Shown: piece by piece, positions 46,236-56,975 of the stretch
How the letters are laid out: the number at the start of each line of letters is the position of its first letter
How positions within the stretch are numbered: position 1 is the stretch's first letter
Assembly (NCBI GenBank): GCA_019009955.1
Contig: CM032228.1
Location: forward strand, 96,592,501 to 96,656,500
Direction: 5' to 3'
Length of the DNA stretch: 64,000 bases
Origin: Riptortus pedestris
Taxonomy: Eukaryota; Arthropoda; Insecta; Hemiptera; Alydidae
Notes under the pieces: generated by a model
Seen by the model: the letters and a program-made list of their open reading frames with translations, nothing else
What the model was told of the DNA's origin: nothing
Databases searched by the model: none
Position numbers and translations under genes: made by a program

Positions 46236-47547
46236 CGAGGTGTGACAATTAAGTAACGGGACTGTGCGCACGGCAGACGTCAGGCTTGTGTGTGGGGAGT
46301 GGGGATGGATCATGATTGATCCTGTTTATTACTGCACAGAGTCCACTAGATCCCGTGTCTCTATCTAGTCTAGTTTGGTTTTAAATCTCATTTGAGTAAG
46401 GCGTGTTGTTATTGGCATGCCGGAAAAATGATCAGTTTAAAAATCGAGCAGCCTATTAATTTGAAATTTCTGGTGAAATTGAGAAAACCTCCAAGTGAAT
46501 GTTTTCAGTTATTGAAAGAGGTGTTTGGTGACAACTGCATGTCACGTACTAGAGTTTTTGAATGGCACAAACGATTTTCTGAAGCCCAGGAAGAAGTTGA
46601 AGATGACGAACGGACTGGACGACCTGTGACGTCAAGAATTGAAGAAAACGTTAAGAAGGTTAATGAAATTGTGCAGAAAGACAGGCGTTTGAGTCTTCGA
46701 ATGATTTCAGATTAATCAAACATTGACAGAGAGACGGTGAGAAAAATTTTACATGAAGATCTGAAAATGACCAAAGTTTGTGCCAAAATGGTGCCAAAAA
46801 ACCTGACGCCTGAACAAAAGGAGAACCGAAAAAACATTTGCATTGACATCATGCAGCAGATCCAGGGCTGCTGGAAAAAGTAGTCACATGTGAGGAAACG
46901 TGGATTTTCCAATACGATCCCGAAACAAAGAGACAGTCCATGCACTGGAAGACTCAATCATCACCAAGAATGAAAAACCTCGAATGAGCAAATCAAAACT
47001 GAAGGCCATGTTGATAGTTTTTTCGATGTGAGGGGTGTCATTATGGTTGAATGGGTGCCAGAGGGTCAAACTGTAAACCAAAAATATTACATTGAGGTCC
47101 TGGAGAAACCGAGAGAAAGAGTGAGGAAGAAAAGACCAGACATGTGGAAAAACAATTCATGGATTTTGCACCAGGACAACGCGCCCGCACACAATGGCTC
47201 TCGGTGAAGCGATTTTTAGCGAAAAAGTCAATTCCAGTGCTTGAACATCCGCTGTATTCAACAGAAGACTGGCTCCCTGTGACTTCTACCTTTTTCCCAA
47301 AGTAAAAAGTTCATTGAAGGGAACACGTTTTGAGTCAGTTGAAGATGTCAAGCAAAAAACGGCAGACTTGCTGAAGAGGCTGACACTTAATGACATGCAG
47401 CACTGCATTGAGCAGTGGAAAACTCGTATGCAGCAGTGTATAGATAGGGATGGGGAGTATGTTGAAGGGGATTAATAGTTATTTGTAATAAGTGTTCAAT
47501 AAAGTATGTTTTTCAGATCAGTCCCGTTATTTAATTGTCATACCTCG
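46236..47547 (+). mobile_element. mariner element, full-length ends
   Basis: The 1312-bp segment is flanked by TA at 46234-46235 and 47548-47549. Its termini form inverted repeats of about 29 bp with two mismatches, starting CGAGGT(G/A)TGACAATTAA. Length, TA duplication and transposase type fit the mariner family. Clear ends with only two differences suggest a fairly young insertion. It lies in WTAP intron 1, opposite to WTAP in strand. Confidence 0.93.
46417..47475 (+). pseudogene. Disabled mariner transposase
   Basis: The start ATG lies in a short frame that shifts within a few codons. The main N-terminal stretch then reads FLVKLRKPPSECFQLLKEVF, the double helix-turn-helix typical of mariner, with EVEDDERTGRPVTSR. 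A TAA stop falls after MISD at 46713-46715. After it come NIDRETVRKILHEDLKMTKV and MVPKNLTPEQKENR. The first catalytic block reads CEETWIFQYDPETKRQS, with Glu where DETW is usual. Later the frame shifts several times; HQDNAPAH holds the second Asp, and the third lies in a shifted CDFYLFPKVKSSLKGTRFES block. The protein ends GEYVEGD at 47472. It cannot make active transposase. Confidence 0.92.
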
Positions 47548-47820
47548 TATGTTCATGTGCGCGTGCTTTTATTGATAAAAATATGTGTATTTATGGATAT
47601 ATGGGTAGACACATAGAGATTCTGATTTTTGTTTATTAAAATCCATGATGAAATAGATCGCCGACAATGCTGATAAAGCCAAAAAAATTATTTATAAATA
47701 ATGTGGCAAGAAATCACAATGAGCTTTGAGAAAAATGTGTGTCAATGTAAGACTTTTCATCTAGAAAAATTCTTTTAAAGCCAAAATATAAATACATCCT
47801 CTTAGATGAAATGTGTGTGT

Positions 47821-47832
47821 GTATATACATAC

Positions 47833-47870
<38 letters not shown>
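47821..47870. repeat. (TA)n microsatellite
   Basis: TA-rich tract abutting the left end of foldback element 2. Confidence 0.9.
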
Positions 47871-47872
<2 letters not shown>

Positions 47873-48150
47873 TGTTGTTATTCTTTTTGGAGTTTTGGTC
47901 AATGTTGATGAAAAAATCTTAATTTATGCCGATAACACGAGAATCTTTATTTTCTCTTCTTCAGGGGAAGACTAAAGATACTTAAAATCTACTGCACATA
48001 ACTATTGCACTTAGGAATAGTTATGTGCAGTAGATTTTAAGTATCTTTAGTCTTGGCCTGAAGGAGAGAACAAAGATTCTCGAAATATCGGCATAAACTA
48101 AGATTTTTTCATCAACATTGGCCAAAACTCCAAAAAGAATAACAACACCA
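47871..48150. mobile_element. Foldback (hairpin) MITE 2, 280-bp near-perfect palindrome
   Basis: ggtgttgttattctttttgg at the left is the reverse complement of ccaaaaagaataacaacacc at the right. Pairing continues through ttttggtcaatgttgatgaa, tatgccgataac/gatatcggcata-type text, and gactaaagatacttaaaatc, to a centre near 48011. Arms are about 130 bp. The ends adjoin TA/AT-rich sequence. No coding capacity. Confidence 0.85.
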
Positions 48151-48192
48151 TATATAAATATAACCTGGTCGAAAACATCAACACAATTATAT

Positions 48193-48960
48193 ACTAGCTA
48201 AAGTACCCGGCTTCGCTCGGGAAATCATCAGAGGCTGAATATTGAGGATATTTTTATAGCAAGGCTTCAATGTGTACAATTATACTTCCTGTCTGGGCAA
48301 ATTATTTTTCCATAAGGGACAGGTAACTGAAGGGACTTATAGAAGTTGCAATTAAAAAGACTAAATGAAAATGAGTTCCCAATCAATCCCACTCTACTTC
48401 CATCTACACTTCCATTTCCGTTTGAGGGTTACCAAGCAGAGATTTATAACCTCACTAACCCGAATTATACTTAGAACTACCATATAAGTCTAAAAAACAT
48501 AACATTATTAAATAGACATTAATTTGTACTAATACGATTGGTTACTCCCGCTATAGTTTTAGCGTATATCTCGTTTATACTTTGTTATACGACAAAGTGT
48601 GAATAATAAAAGTTACTTTAAATAACACACTAAACAACTTTCGTTACTCGCATCTGTTGAAAAACCAGTGGGGAACGGAATATCGCAATTTTTCATTTCA
48701 GGCCTCCCTCATAACCCCCACTCCCGTTTGGACCTAAAAAATTTAATATAGCTTATAATCACGGAAGAATTAATACTAATTCACATACCAAGTTTCATAA
48801 AATTCGGTTCAGCCGTTTATGCGTGAAAAGGTAACAAACACACACCAAAGAAACAAAATGCAGTTATGGTGTCTATGACATGTGAAACGAAAAGTTATCG
48901 TGAAATTTCTAGAAAAATTCAATGTACAGACAGAGGTTACAATTTTATATATATATATAT
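48193..48960 (-). mobile_element. Family A Helitron-like element, copy 3 (one internal unit)
   Basis: On the minus strand it runs from gtaacctctgtctgtacatt (near 48940) to cccgagcgaagccgggtact then ttagctag, with CTAG followed by T. Only one unit marker (cctccctcataacccccact on the plus strand, near 48703) is present. This is the shortest complete copy and gives the minimal structure of the family. Confidence 0.7.
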
Positions 48961-49584
48961 TCTTCAATACACTTCCAATTTTAGAAATTAACATTAGAGT
49001 TAGGTGTCAAACAAAGCTATCCAATATTTAAGGGTTCCTAAGTACAAAATGATTATCACCTAGAGCCCCTTGCTTGAAATGTTCCATGGAAACGCATGTA
49101 CGCCAAATAAAAAAAGTGTCATCTTTGGGTTTAAAACTACTTGATAAGAATACAAGTAAGTTAAGATCATGTCGAGCTCTTCATTTTGATTCTGATGAAA
49201 TCATTTTTAATTCATTCAAAGTATGTAGAAAAATTGGTCACTTCACATTGAGCCTGTAACATCTCTGATAAACAGGTTGATATTTTTAATAGGTATCCTG
49301 ATAGGCACAACATTTTCAAATAATCAGTTAATTGTACATTGGTGTTAGAGAGGTCCACTAACTAGCCACTAGTAGCACAAATATTACAATTTACCAAAGT
49401 TTCAGGCCAAATTTAGAAAGAAACAAATCTGCTTGTTATTAGACTGAAAGGTTAATTTTGGCCAAATACCTTCAATATATTTTAATATTTTAGATGCTGG
49501 TTGTAATTTAGAAGTGTTCCCTCAGAGTAGATATGCATGCTAGATACTTGCAAATCAACTAATCCTAGTAGAAGAATAAAAAAA

Positions 49585-49619
49585 TTTTAAATCAGCATTT
49601 TGTTTGAATTTATTGTCAT

Positions 49620-49688
<69 letters not shown>

Positions 49689-49735
49689 GCTGATTTTAAA
49701 TCAGCATTTTGTTTGAATTTATTATCATTGATACT
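49585..49735. repeat. Duplicated 40-bp block around a (TA)n tract
   Basis: aaatcagcattttgtttgaa ttcttattgtcattgatat-type sequence occurs at about 49589-49628 and again, with one change (attatcattgata), at about 49697-49736. The two copies flank a TA tract of about 65 bp (49621-49686). This looks like a tandem duplication of the left flank or slippage around the microsatellite. Confidence 0.8.
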
Positions 49736-50331
49736 GAAAATATCATTATTGACAAGGTATTTATACAGTTATTTGTAATTTAATCATTTTTTTATTTTTT
49801 TAATTTACCTTAATTACTATCTTAATAAAAAGTATTTAAGTACATGATAAACATGATACCTTATCATTACAGATTTGTAATCACAGGAATAAAGAATTTT
49901 TGGCTCCCTGTTCCTTTGGGGAAAAATGCTGTAACATCAAAGTACCATACAATATATTAATCTAAAAAGAATTATTAAAACCTATTAAGCGATTTTTCAG
50001 AATATAAACAGAAATTATTTGTTGTTATGCATTCACAAACAGGATTTTGATGAAAATACCATCATATGTTTCAGCATGGAGTCCTCCCCTCAGTGAATAT
50101 CAATCAATGCAGAGCACAGATTCTGGCCTGGTTCTATATCTATCAATTCTTTTATAATTTTCTCACAAACTCTGGCAGCAGTTTCATTATCAATCATTCT
50201 AAGACTAATTTTTATATTTTTCTACTTCTGGAATAGATTAACATTTCATTTGCCATAATTCCTATTCACCAGAGAATGCTCAGTACTTTGATGCATTAGC
50301 AATTTTCCAAGAGAATAGAGAATCAAGGTTT

Positions 50332-50334
<3 letters not shown>

Positions 50335-50399
<65 letters not shown>

Positions 50400-50409
50400 C
50401 ATACATATA
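50335..50409. repeat. (TA)n and (ATAC)n microsatellite
   Basis: TA tract of about 60 bp followed by atacatacatac. Confidence 0.95.
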
Positions 50410-51836
50410 TCCAAACTTGGAAGAGCTACTTCAGGCTTTTTGAAATTAGATAGTTGCAAAACCTGCCAGCATTGGGCCCAATAGAAGCATGATGTATTGT
50501 TACAATTTAAAGAATGTATCGTTATTTGCATGGAACTGGTTACAGCTTGAATATTAGAAATACTTATTATTAAGCAGCAACCAACATTTTTATACAGCTT
50601 GAGTCAACTTGTTTAATTAAATCTAATATCACAATTAATTTCATCAGAATCAGTGTCAAAAACTAAACAGAATCTCAACTTACTACCTATTCTTAAAAAT
50701 AGATTTAATTTTATAACAACTCCAAACATGTTATTTTGTTGCATACCATGCATACATTGGACTGATTATTCTTCAAACATAGAGATCAACATCAGAAACT
50801 ATTGCTAATTTGACTCACATAGTTTAGGTGTACCTATCTAGTATTTATACTATAATTTGAACTAAATTAGAGAACACAACGGCAGGAACTAATATTCATT
50901 TAAACCACTTAACATAGAAGGCCCATTTGTATTCTATGTCAATATAAATAAAACCAAAAAGCATCAGGAATAATAAATAGTGAAACCAGTCAACTAAACT
51001 TTAAGAGCTTAATTTGCTTCAATATATCAATAAAGTTTCGTCCTCGAAATTATAAATTCCACATTCACCAAATATAAAACAAACTTTGAGGCAATCTGTT
51101 CAAAGGTAATTTCATCACTAATTTCCAAAAAACATAAAATAAAGAACATTTGAAAATTTCATTTCAATATATTTCAATGTTATTGTCTTTCAACATTAAG
51201 AAGATTCACATTGCATTATTAAATATGAAAACAACATACCTAATTAATAACATACACCTTCTTTAGCCCTTGTATTTTGTATATATGACAAATTCAACTT
51301 GTTTTATGAACATCTCAGCCACCAAGAGTAACTTAAGTCCTACAAATATCACTAATGACGACTGCTCTACCTTTCACATAAATGTCACCTTTAAAAATTC
51401 TTGTTTAATGTTTATTTCTACTGCTATCACCTCCAAAAAACTATAGAGCACAACATATTGGCACATTTAGACAAATAATCAAAAAATAATCCATCCAGTC
51501 TCTCGGGTAACAAAACCATTTAACTAATCACACGAAAAACGAACGTAAAGTAACCTCTTTTTAGAAACAATTTAACACTCAATATTAGTCCTATGATGAT
51601 TGAGGTTCATTTTCACTACCAAATCCATAACTAGTAAAGTAAAAAAATACACAATTCAATACATAGGTAAAAAAAAATTCTACATAATAGAAAAAATAAC
51701 ACTTCTCAACCCTGTAGGGTATTTTTGAAATGTTTGTAGTTCCCTTGGGTAAATGCTCTTAATACTCGGCACAAATTGTCAAAAACCTGACTAATAAAGA
51801 GGGCACAATAAATAACGAAGTGCACAAGTTGTCTAC
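50410..51836. other. WTAP intron 1, 5' portion
   Basis: No recognisable repeat or coding sequence; unique-looking AT-rich DNA next to the donor site at 51836-51835. Confidence 0.5.
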
Positions 51837-52065
51837 CTTCGAAGTTGCTGTTGAGAGATTCTAGATAATTGATGTAAGAGTTCTGCTGCTTCCAACATGT
51901 TTTTAATTCTTCAAGCGATATATTCTCCAATTGTTCATTAGTAAGGTCTACACGTTTTACTTTGGTAGTTAGTTCACTGACACCAGTTGTATCCGTATCT
52001 GAATTCTGTGAAGGATTTTCACCACCATCCTCAGGCACATCATTGCTATTGTTCTCGTTACTCAT
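51837..52065 (-). CDS. WTAP: WTAP exon 1 (start codon)
   Basis: The ATG at 52065-52063 starts MSNENNSNDVPEDGGENPSQ, an acidic, Ser/Asn-rich leader. It then enters LTNEQLENISLEELKTCWKQ and QNSYINYLESLNSNFE, matching the first helix of WTAP ('..D.L..RWK..E.Y...LE.K'). 229 nt, exit phase 1, donor GAAG/GTAGAC. The next in-frame codons upstream contain no other Met before the acceptor-like cttttcag at 52091. An upstream ATG at 52076 opens only a four-codon frame and is not used for the protein. Confidence 0.85.
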
Positions 52066-53267
52066 TGCCTCTTCATTCAATAGGGGACTTCTGAAAAGTT
52101 GTAGCATGTAAATTTTCATACACAAGACATCATTAATACTTAGTATAACAAAAATAACATTTAAGAATGTAACTTGCATAGGAAGCACAATTTAATTCAC
52201 AAATTAAAGATCTAATAATAGAAGGGCACCAAAAGAAATTATTCAGCATATGAAAGCTGAATTAAAACATAAATGCATGCAGTGTTATAACAATAATTGA
52301 ACAAATGAACTCATTATTACCTATTTTCTGATATCCCATGAGGCTTAAAACACATACAGTCAACAAAACAAGAACTAAAAAAGAGAAAGTCACATTTTAA
52401 ACTACATTTTAACTTGTAAAATAACTATCAAGACAACCAGTAATAGAAAACTGAAATAATGTTTTCAGTGTTGCCGAGCCTGAACCTTTATTTATTTCAT
52501 GATTGTTCTAAAAAATAATTAAGCATTCATATTTTCTTCTTTTCAAATTTTAAACACATAATTTATAAAAATAATAGCCAAAATTATCACAATTTTGTTC
52601 TGAAACAAATAGAACTTTTAGAAACAACAAAAAAGAGGGGGCGCATGAATTTGTCCTTCAAAAAACAAATATTTTCTTAACAGGATTTTCGTTTCTGTAG
52701 AAACTACAAATACCTTTTTTACTATCTCAGAACCCTTTAAAAAACAACTTCTATTTTGTGAGAGTGGCTTTAAGGAAAATAATCAGAACCTATAAATACT
52801 CCAAATATATTAGACAAAAAAATGATTATTTTTTTCCCTCTATTATTACTTAGTCAAGGAGGCAATACTGGAGCGTACATTAATATTGTAGTTTGCGTAC
52901 ACATGCTAGCTGATAATAAATAATAATTATTTAGTTTTTTCATGCTATGGGCTACATAAGGTAGGCTCTGACAATTCTGGACTCAAGTAAAATTCCTTAC
53001 TCTCTTCATGATATCTTTACTTTCAGAAGACCTCGTGTTTAAACTACTCCGTATCGTCAGCAACATTTCTGTATTTGTTTGTAATTCAAGCCCTGCTTGG
53101 AGAAGGGATCACCAATCGAATCTCACAGACACAAAGAATCAAATATTTACTTTACAACGCTATGTTTAAATGTCTTTAAGTATCCAGTATTGTAGCAGCT
53201 TTAATTTTAGCTCAAAAATATACTCTTTTGATCTCGTAATAAATAATATTACGATATTTAATAATAA
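52066..53267. other. WTAP 5' flank
   Basis: No coding sequence is identified. The WTAP 5' UTR and promoter should lie here or further right. The acceptor-like sequence before 52090 leaves open a separate non-coding first exon. I see no convincing TATA box or initiator. Confidence 0.4.
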
Positions 53268-53375
53268 ATTTCTACCAGGGCGGGAATCGAACCCGCCACT
53301 ACTCTAGGATTACCATATGAGATTAAGACCAACGCCTTGACTCACACTGCCAAACTGGATCCCCTATCTAAATTT
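53268..53375 (-). repeat. tRNA-derived SINE head with intact T-arm
   Basis: On the minus strand: ggcagtgtgagtcaaggcgt, tggtcttaatctcatatggt, then ggcgggttcgattcccgccc and tggtagaaattt. The T-arm stem GGCGG/CCGCC and the loop TTCGATTC are intact. The AAGGCGTTGG motif and long spacing recall class II tRNAs (Ser/Leu). It is the best-preserved tRNA-like part of family C in the window, but the acceptor stem does not close and family body follows, so it is a SINE fragment and not a tRNA gene. Confidence 0.7.
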
Positions 53376-53484
53376 ATTAATTTTTGTAATAGCCTACATT
53401 CCTACAATATAAATTTGTATGAATTTATGTGCGTATTTTATAACTTCAAAGTCATCAGCTACCAATTTTATTAATGAAGGGTAT

Positions 53485-53490
<6 letters not shown>

Positions 53491-53560
<70 letters not shown>
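53491..53560. repeat. (CA)n followed by (TA)n microsatellite
   Basis: About 26 bp of AC repeat followed by about 42 bp of TA repeat. An open frame across it is an artefact of the repeat. Confidence 0.95.
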
Positions 53561-53564
<4 letters not shown>

Positions 53565-53825
53565 AAATAAAAAACTGTTAGTATTATATATGGTATCAAA
53601 AATTCCACTAGGGGGCACGGCTACTCTTGCCCAGGGCCCACAGAGCAGCCCTTCCAACGCTGAGGAGAACCATTTTCATCGCCAACCTCTAAGACGAGTA
53701 ACATAGTACGTCAATTATTTTCGACTTTGACCACCACCTCATATTACTCTGGTGTTACAAAATGTTTACAAGATTTTTCTTTCATATTTATCGACTAGTA
53801 AGAATAAGATAAAGTCATCTCATTA

Positions 53826-53957
53826 TTTTTAAGGAAAATCAGCTAAGGGGAATGAATCAGCTGAAGAATGAAGTCGTATTCATGACGGAAATTAAAAAAA
53901 TTTCCTCAAATGTCCATCAGGAATGACGAAAATAAGGTCCGTTCAAAACTGTATATG
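53826..53957 (-). repeat. Family B terminal segment, inverted
   Basis: The plus strand reads ttttaaggaaaatcagctaa, tgaagtcgtattcatgacgg, aatttcctcaaatgtccatc and gacgaaaataaggtccgttc. This is the reverse complement of the family B end. Confidence 0.65.
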
Positions 53958-54029
53958 TACAGAGGGGGGGGTGGGGGGGGGGTACTTGCACACTCCGTTT
54001 TTTTTTTTAAATAATAACGAATTGAAGTA

Positions 54030-54083
54030 TGTACTTGTGTATTATATCCACCACATTTTAGTTCCACGCTAGAGTGCGCTACT
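54030..54083 (+). repeat. Left arm of 2.9-kb-spaced inverted repeat
   Basis: It contains tacttgtgtattatatccac, cacattttagttccacgcta and gagtgcgctactg. The inverted partner lies at about 56976-57031 with about one mismatch over 52 bp. The two arms bracket the tandem family A pair. No coding sequence explains them. Confidence 0.8.
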
Positions 54084-54153
54084 GTTTTAAGTAGTACGAT
54101 TCATTGTCCGCAAGGGAGGTTATACTTACCTTATAACCTTCTACGGAATCTAT

Positions 54154-55260
54154 CTATATATATATAAAATTGTAACCTCTGTCTGTACATTGATTTTTTT
54201 CGCGAAATTTAACGATAACTTTTCGTTTCACATGTCATAGACACCATAACTGCATTTTGTTTCTTTCGTGTCTGTTTGTTTGTTTGTTTGTTACCTTTTC
54301 ACGCATAAACGGCTGAACCGAATTTTATGAAACTTGGTATGTATATTACTACTAGCCCAACTTAGACTTTAGGCTATATTAATATTCTCTAAGACAAACA
54401 GGAGTGGGGGTTATAAGGAAGGCCTGAAATTAAAAATAGCGATATTTCGTTTCCTATTGGTTTTTCGGCAGATATGAACATAACAAAAGTTGTTTATTTT
54501 GATATTTAGAGTAACTATTGTTATATATACTTTTGTCGTTTACCAAAGTATAAATGAGTTATAAACTAAAAACTATAGCGGGAGTCATTAATTTTATTGG
54601 GCTCAAAAGACTCAACCGAACTAAATAAAACTCGGTATGTGTATTAGCAGTGAGGCCTTCATTATAATAAGTCATACCAACATTTCTATGGACGGGCAGG
54701 AGTGGGGGTTATAGGGGAAGCCTGAAATTAAAAATAGCGATATTTCGTTTCCTATTGGTTTTTCCGCAAATATAAACATAACAAAAGTTGTTTATTTTGT
54801 TATTTGGAGTAACTTTTGTTATATACACTTTTGTCGTATACCTAAGTATAAATGAGTTATACGTTAAAACTTTAGCGGGAGCCAACAATGTTATTGGGCA
54901 CTAACGGCTGAACCGAACTTAACAAAGCTCGGTATGTCAATTAGCATTAATTCTTCCATAATTATAAGTTATATTAAAATTTTTAGGTTCGAACAGGAGG
55001 GGGGTTATAAGGGAGGCCTGAAATAAAAATTCACCATATTTACATGTATAAGAGACGGGAAATATAAAAATAGCGAAGACTGTGAAGAATTATCGAACAA
55101 ATAATTCTATTATTAGCAAATCACCGGCAACGACGGGTATCAATCCTAAACACTGGGACGGGTAAATGTCAAAATATTGTGCAATGTAAAGCCTGCTAAA
55201 AAATACCATCACCATTCAGCCTCAAATGAATTCCCGGGCGAAGCCGGGTATCTGAGCTAG
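54154..55260 (+). mobile_element. Family A Helitron-like element, copy 4 (three internal units)
   Basis: It starts in a TA tract with aaaattgtaacctctgtctg, passes through acgcataaacggctgaaccg, and has unit markers at about 54401, 54699 and 54996 (spacing 298 and 297). It ends cccgggcgaagccgggtatc then tgagctag at 55260. The terminal hairpin CCCGG/CCGGG with a 6-base loop, 8 bases before CTAG, is well preserved. It is directly followed by copy 5. Confidence 0.75.
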
Positions 55261-56576
55261 TATATATATAAAATTGTAACCTCTGTCTGTACATTGATTT
55301 TTTTCTCAAAATTTCACGATAACTTTTCGTTTCACATGTCATAGACACCATAACTGCATTGTTTCTTTCGTGTATGTTTGTTTGTTACCTTTTCATGCAT
55401 AAACGGCTGAACCGAATTTTATGAAACTTGGTATGTATATTACTACTAACTCAACTTAGACTTTAGGCTATATTAAAATTCTCTGAAACGAACAGGAGTG
55501 GGGGTTATAAGGAAGGCCTGAAATTAAAAATAGCGATATTTCGTTTCCTATTGGGTTTTCGGCAAATATGAACATAACAAAAGTTGTTTATTTTGTTATT
55601 TAGAGTAACTTTTGTTATATGCACTTTTGCTGTATACGGAAGTATAAATAAGTTATACGCTAATAACTATAGCGGGAGTCCACAATTTTATTTGGCACAA
55701 AAGACTCAACCGAACCAAACCAAACTCGCTATGTGAATTAGCACAAAAGCCTTCCTTATAATAAGCCATACTAACATTTCTAGGGACGGGCAGGAGTGGG
55801 GGTTATAAGGAAGGCCTAAAATTAATAATAGTGATATTTTGTTTCCTATTGGTTTTCCGGCAAAAATGCACATACCAAAAGCTGTTTATTTTATTATTTA
55901 GATCAATTTTTGTCATATACACTATCGCCGTATACCGTCGTATAAATGCGTTATACGCTAAAAATGGTAGCGGGAGTCAACAATTTTATTTGGCACACAA
56001 GAGACTCAACCGAACTGAATAAAACTCGGTATTTGTATTAGCACTAACGCCTTCATTATCATAAGCCATACCAACATTTCTAGGAACGGGCAGTAGTAGG
56101 GGTTGTAAGGGAGGCCTGTAATTAAAAATAACGGTATTTCGTTTTCTATTGGTTTTTCTGCAAATATTCACAAGACAAAAGTTGTTTAGTTTGTTATTTA
56201 AAGTAACTTTTGTTATATTCACTTTTGTTGTATAACAATTTATTAACGAGATATACACTAAAAGCTAAAGCGGGAGTTGGACACCAACGGTTGAATCGAT
56301 TCCAACAAAACTCAGATATATAAATTAAAATTGATGTTTACATGGTTATAAGCTATATTAAAATGTTTAGGTTAGAACGGGAGTGGGGGTTATAAGGGAG
56401 GCCTGAAATAAAAATTCGTGATATTTCATTTTCTATTCCAAACCAACCACGGGTACTAACCCTAAACGCTGAAACGGGGATATGTCAAAATATTGTGCAA
56501 AGTAAAGTCGCCGAAAAAATACCATCATCATTCCGGCTTAAATGAATTCCCGGGCGAAGCCGGGTACCTTAGCTAG
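55261..56576 (+). mobile_element. Family A Helitron-like element, copy 5 (four internal units)
   Basis: It starts tatatatataaaattgtaac directly after the CTAG of copy 4 and repeats the same order. Unit markers lie at about 55495, 55793, 56093 and 56379, so there are four units of 286-300 bp. It ends cccgggcgaagccgggtacc then ttagctag at 56576, followed by T. No gap separates copies 4 and 5. Confidence 0.75.
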
Positions 56577-56975
56577 TGATAAATAAAAGAAAACACAATT
56601 TTTAAAAATAAAACATTTTATTCACATTTATGCGGGAAAAGTGTGGAAATACAATTTAAAATGCACTGAAATGTGCTAATCCGAACGCAGACTTGCTCAC
56701 CACACTTTCTTACATTACACTTCCAAAAAATACTTTTTTTTCCACTATAAAGTTTCATACAATGTGATCTAGAACACTTTCTTCTGATAGCCAAAATATT
56801 CCTCTCCTATAAATATTTAACAGCGTCTTCTTCAGTCGTTGGCAAATCCCAAAGAGGCATTTTTAAAAGACTAAGAAACACTAAACAGCACAATAAACAG
56901 CAAACGCAAATAAACAGCAAACACAACTATGACAAAAGATAACCTTCATTAGCCTGGGAGAGCTAGCGTCGCACT

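Larger units (their letters stand above)
32564..51836 (-). other. WTAP intron 1, about 19 kb, repeat-filled
   Basis: The donor is GAAG/GTAGAC and the acceptor atattacag. It holds two foldback palindromes (33617-33796, 47871-48150), a SINE (34468), several family A and B pieces, LINE fossils, a mariner (46236-47547), a one-unit family A copy (48195) and large TA tracts. No host exon is recognised inside it. Confidence 0.8.
24886..52065 (-). other. WTAP: WTAP / fl(2)d gene, complete coding region in five exons
   Basis: Five minus-strand exons (52065-51837, 32563-32439, 31842-31664, 29388-29234, 25319-24886) have GT donors and AG acceptors. Their phases fit exactly: 1122 nt, 373 residues plus stop. 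Exon order and sequence follow WTAP: an acidic N-terminus, a LEELKTCWKQQNSYINYLES helix, ESEEKLKNQISELSFRERVL, the LLDPAVNLLLQRLRQEL and NELSAWKFTPD blocks, GKRLMAKCRLLYQENEELG, the LDEDVEGMQS block, then a Ser-rich tail. WTAP is a nuclear coiled-coil scaffold of the m6A writer complex. It binds METTL3-METTL14 and, in flies, affects Sex-lethal splicing. The human protein is about 396 residues. Introns are about 19.3 kb, 0.6 kb, 2.3 kb and 3.9 kb. An upstream non-coding exon is possible because cttttcag precedes 52090. Confidence 0.93.

Noticed and set aside
52074..52076. Upstream ATG as WTAP start
   Set aside because: It opens a four-codon frame out of phase with the WTAP frame; the ATG at 52065 is the first in-frame one.
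53278..53350. Possible tRNA gene on the minus strand (perfect T-arm)
   Set aside because: No acceptor stem closes around it, and the sequence continues into the body of the SINE family, which occurs many times in the window.
54401..56400. CRISPR-like array, because of regularly spaced repeats
   Set aside because: The spacing is about 297 bp and the whole unit is repeated, with no unique spacers; the setting is eukaryotic.
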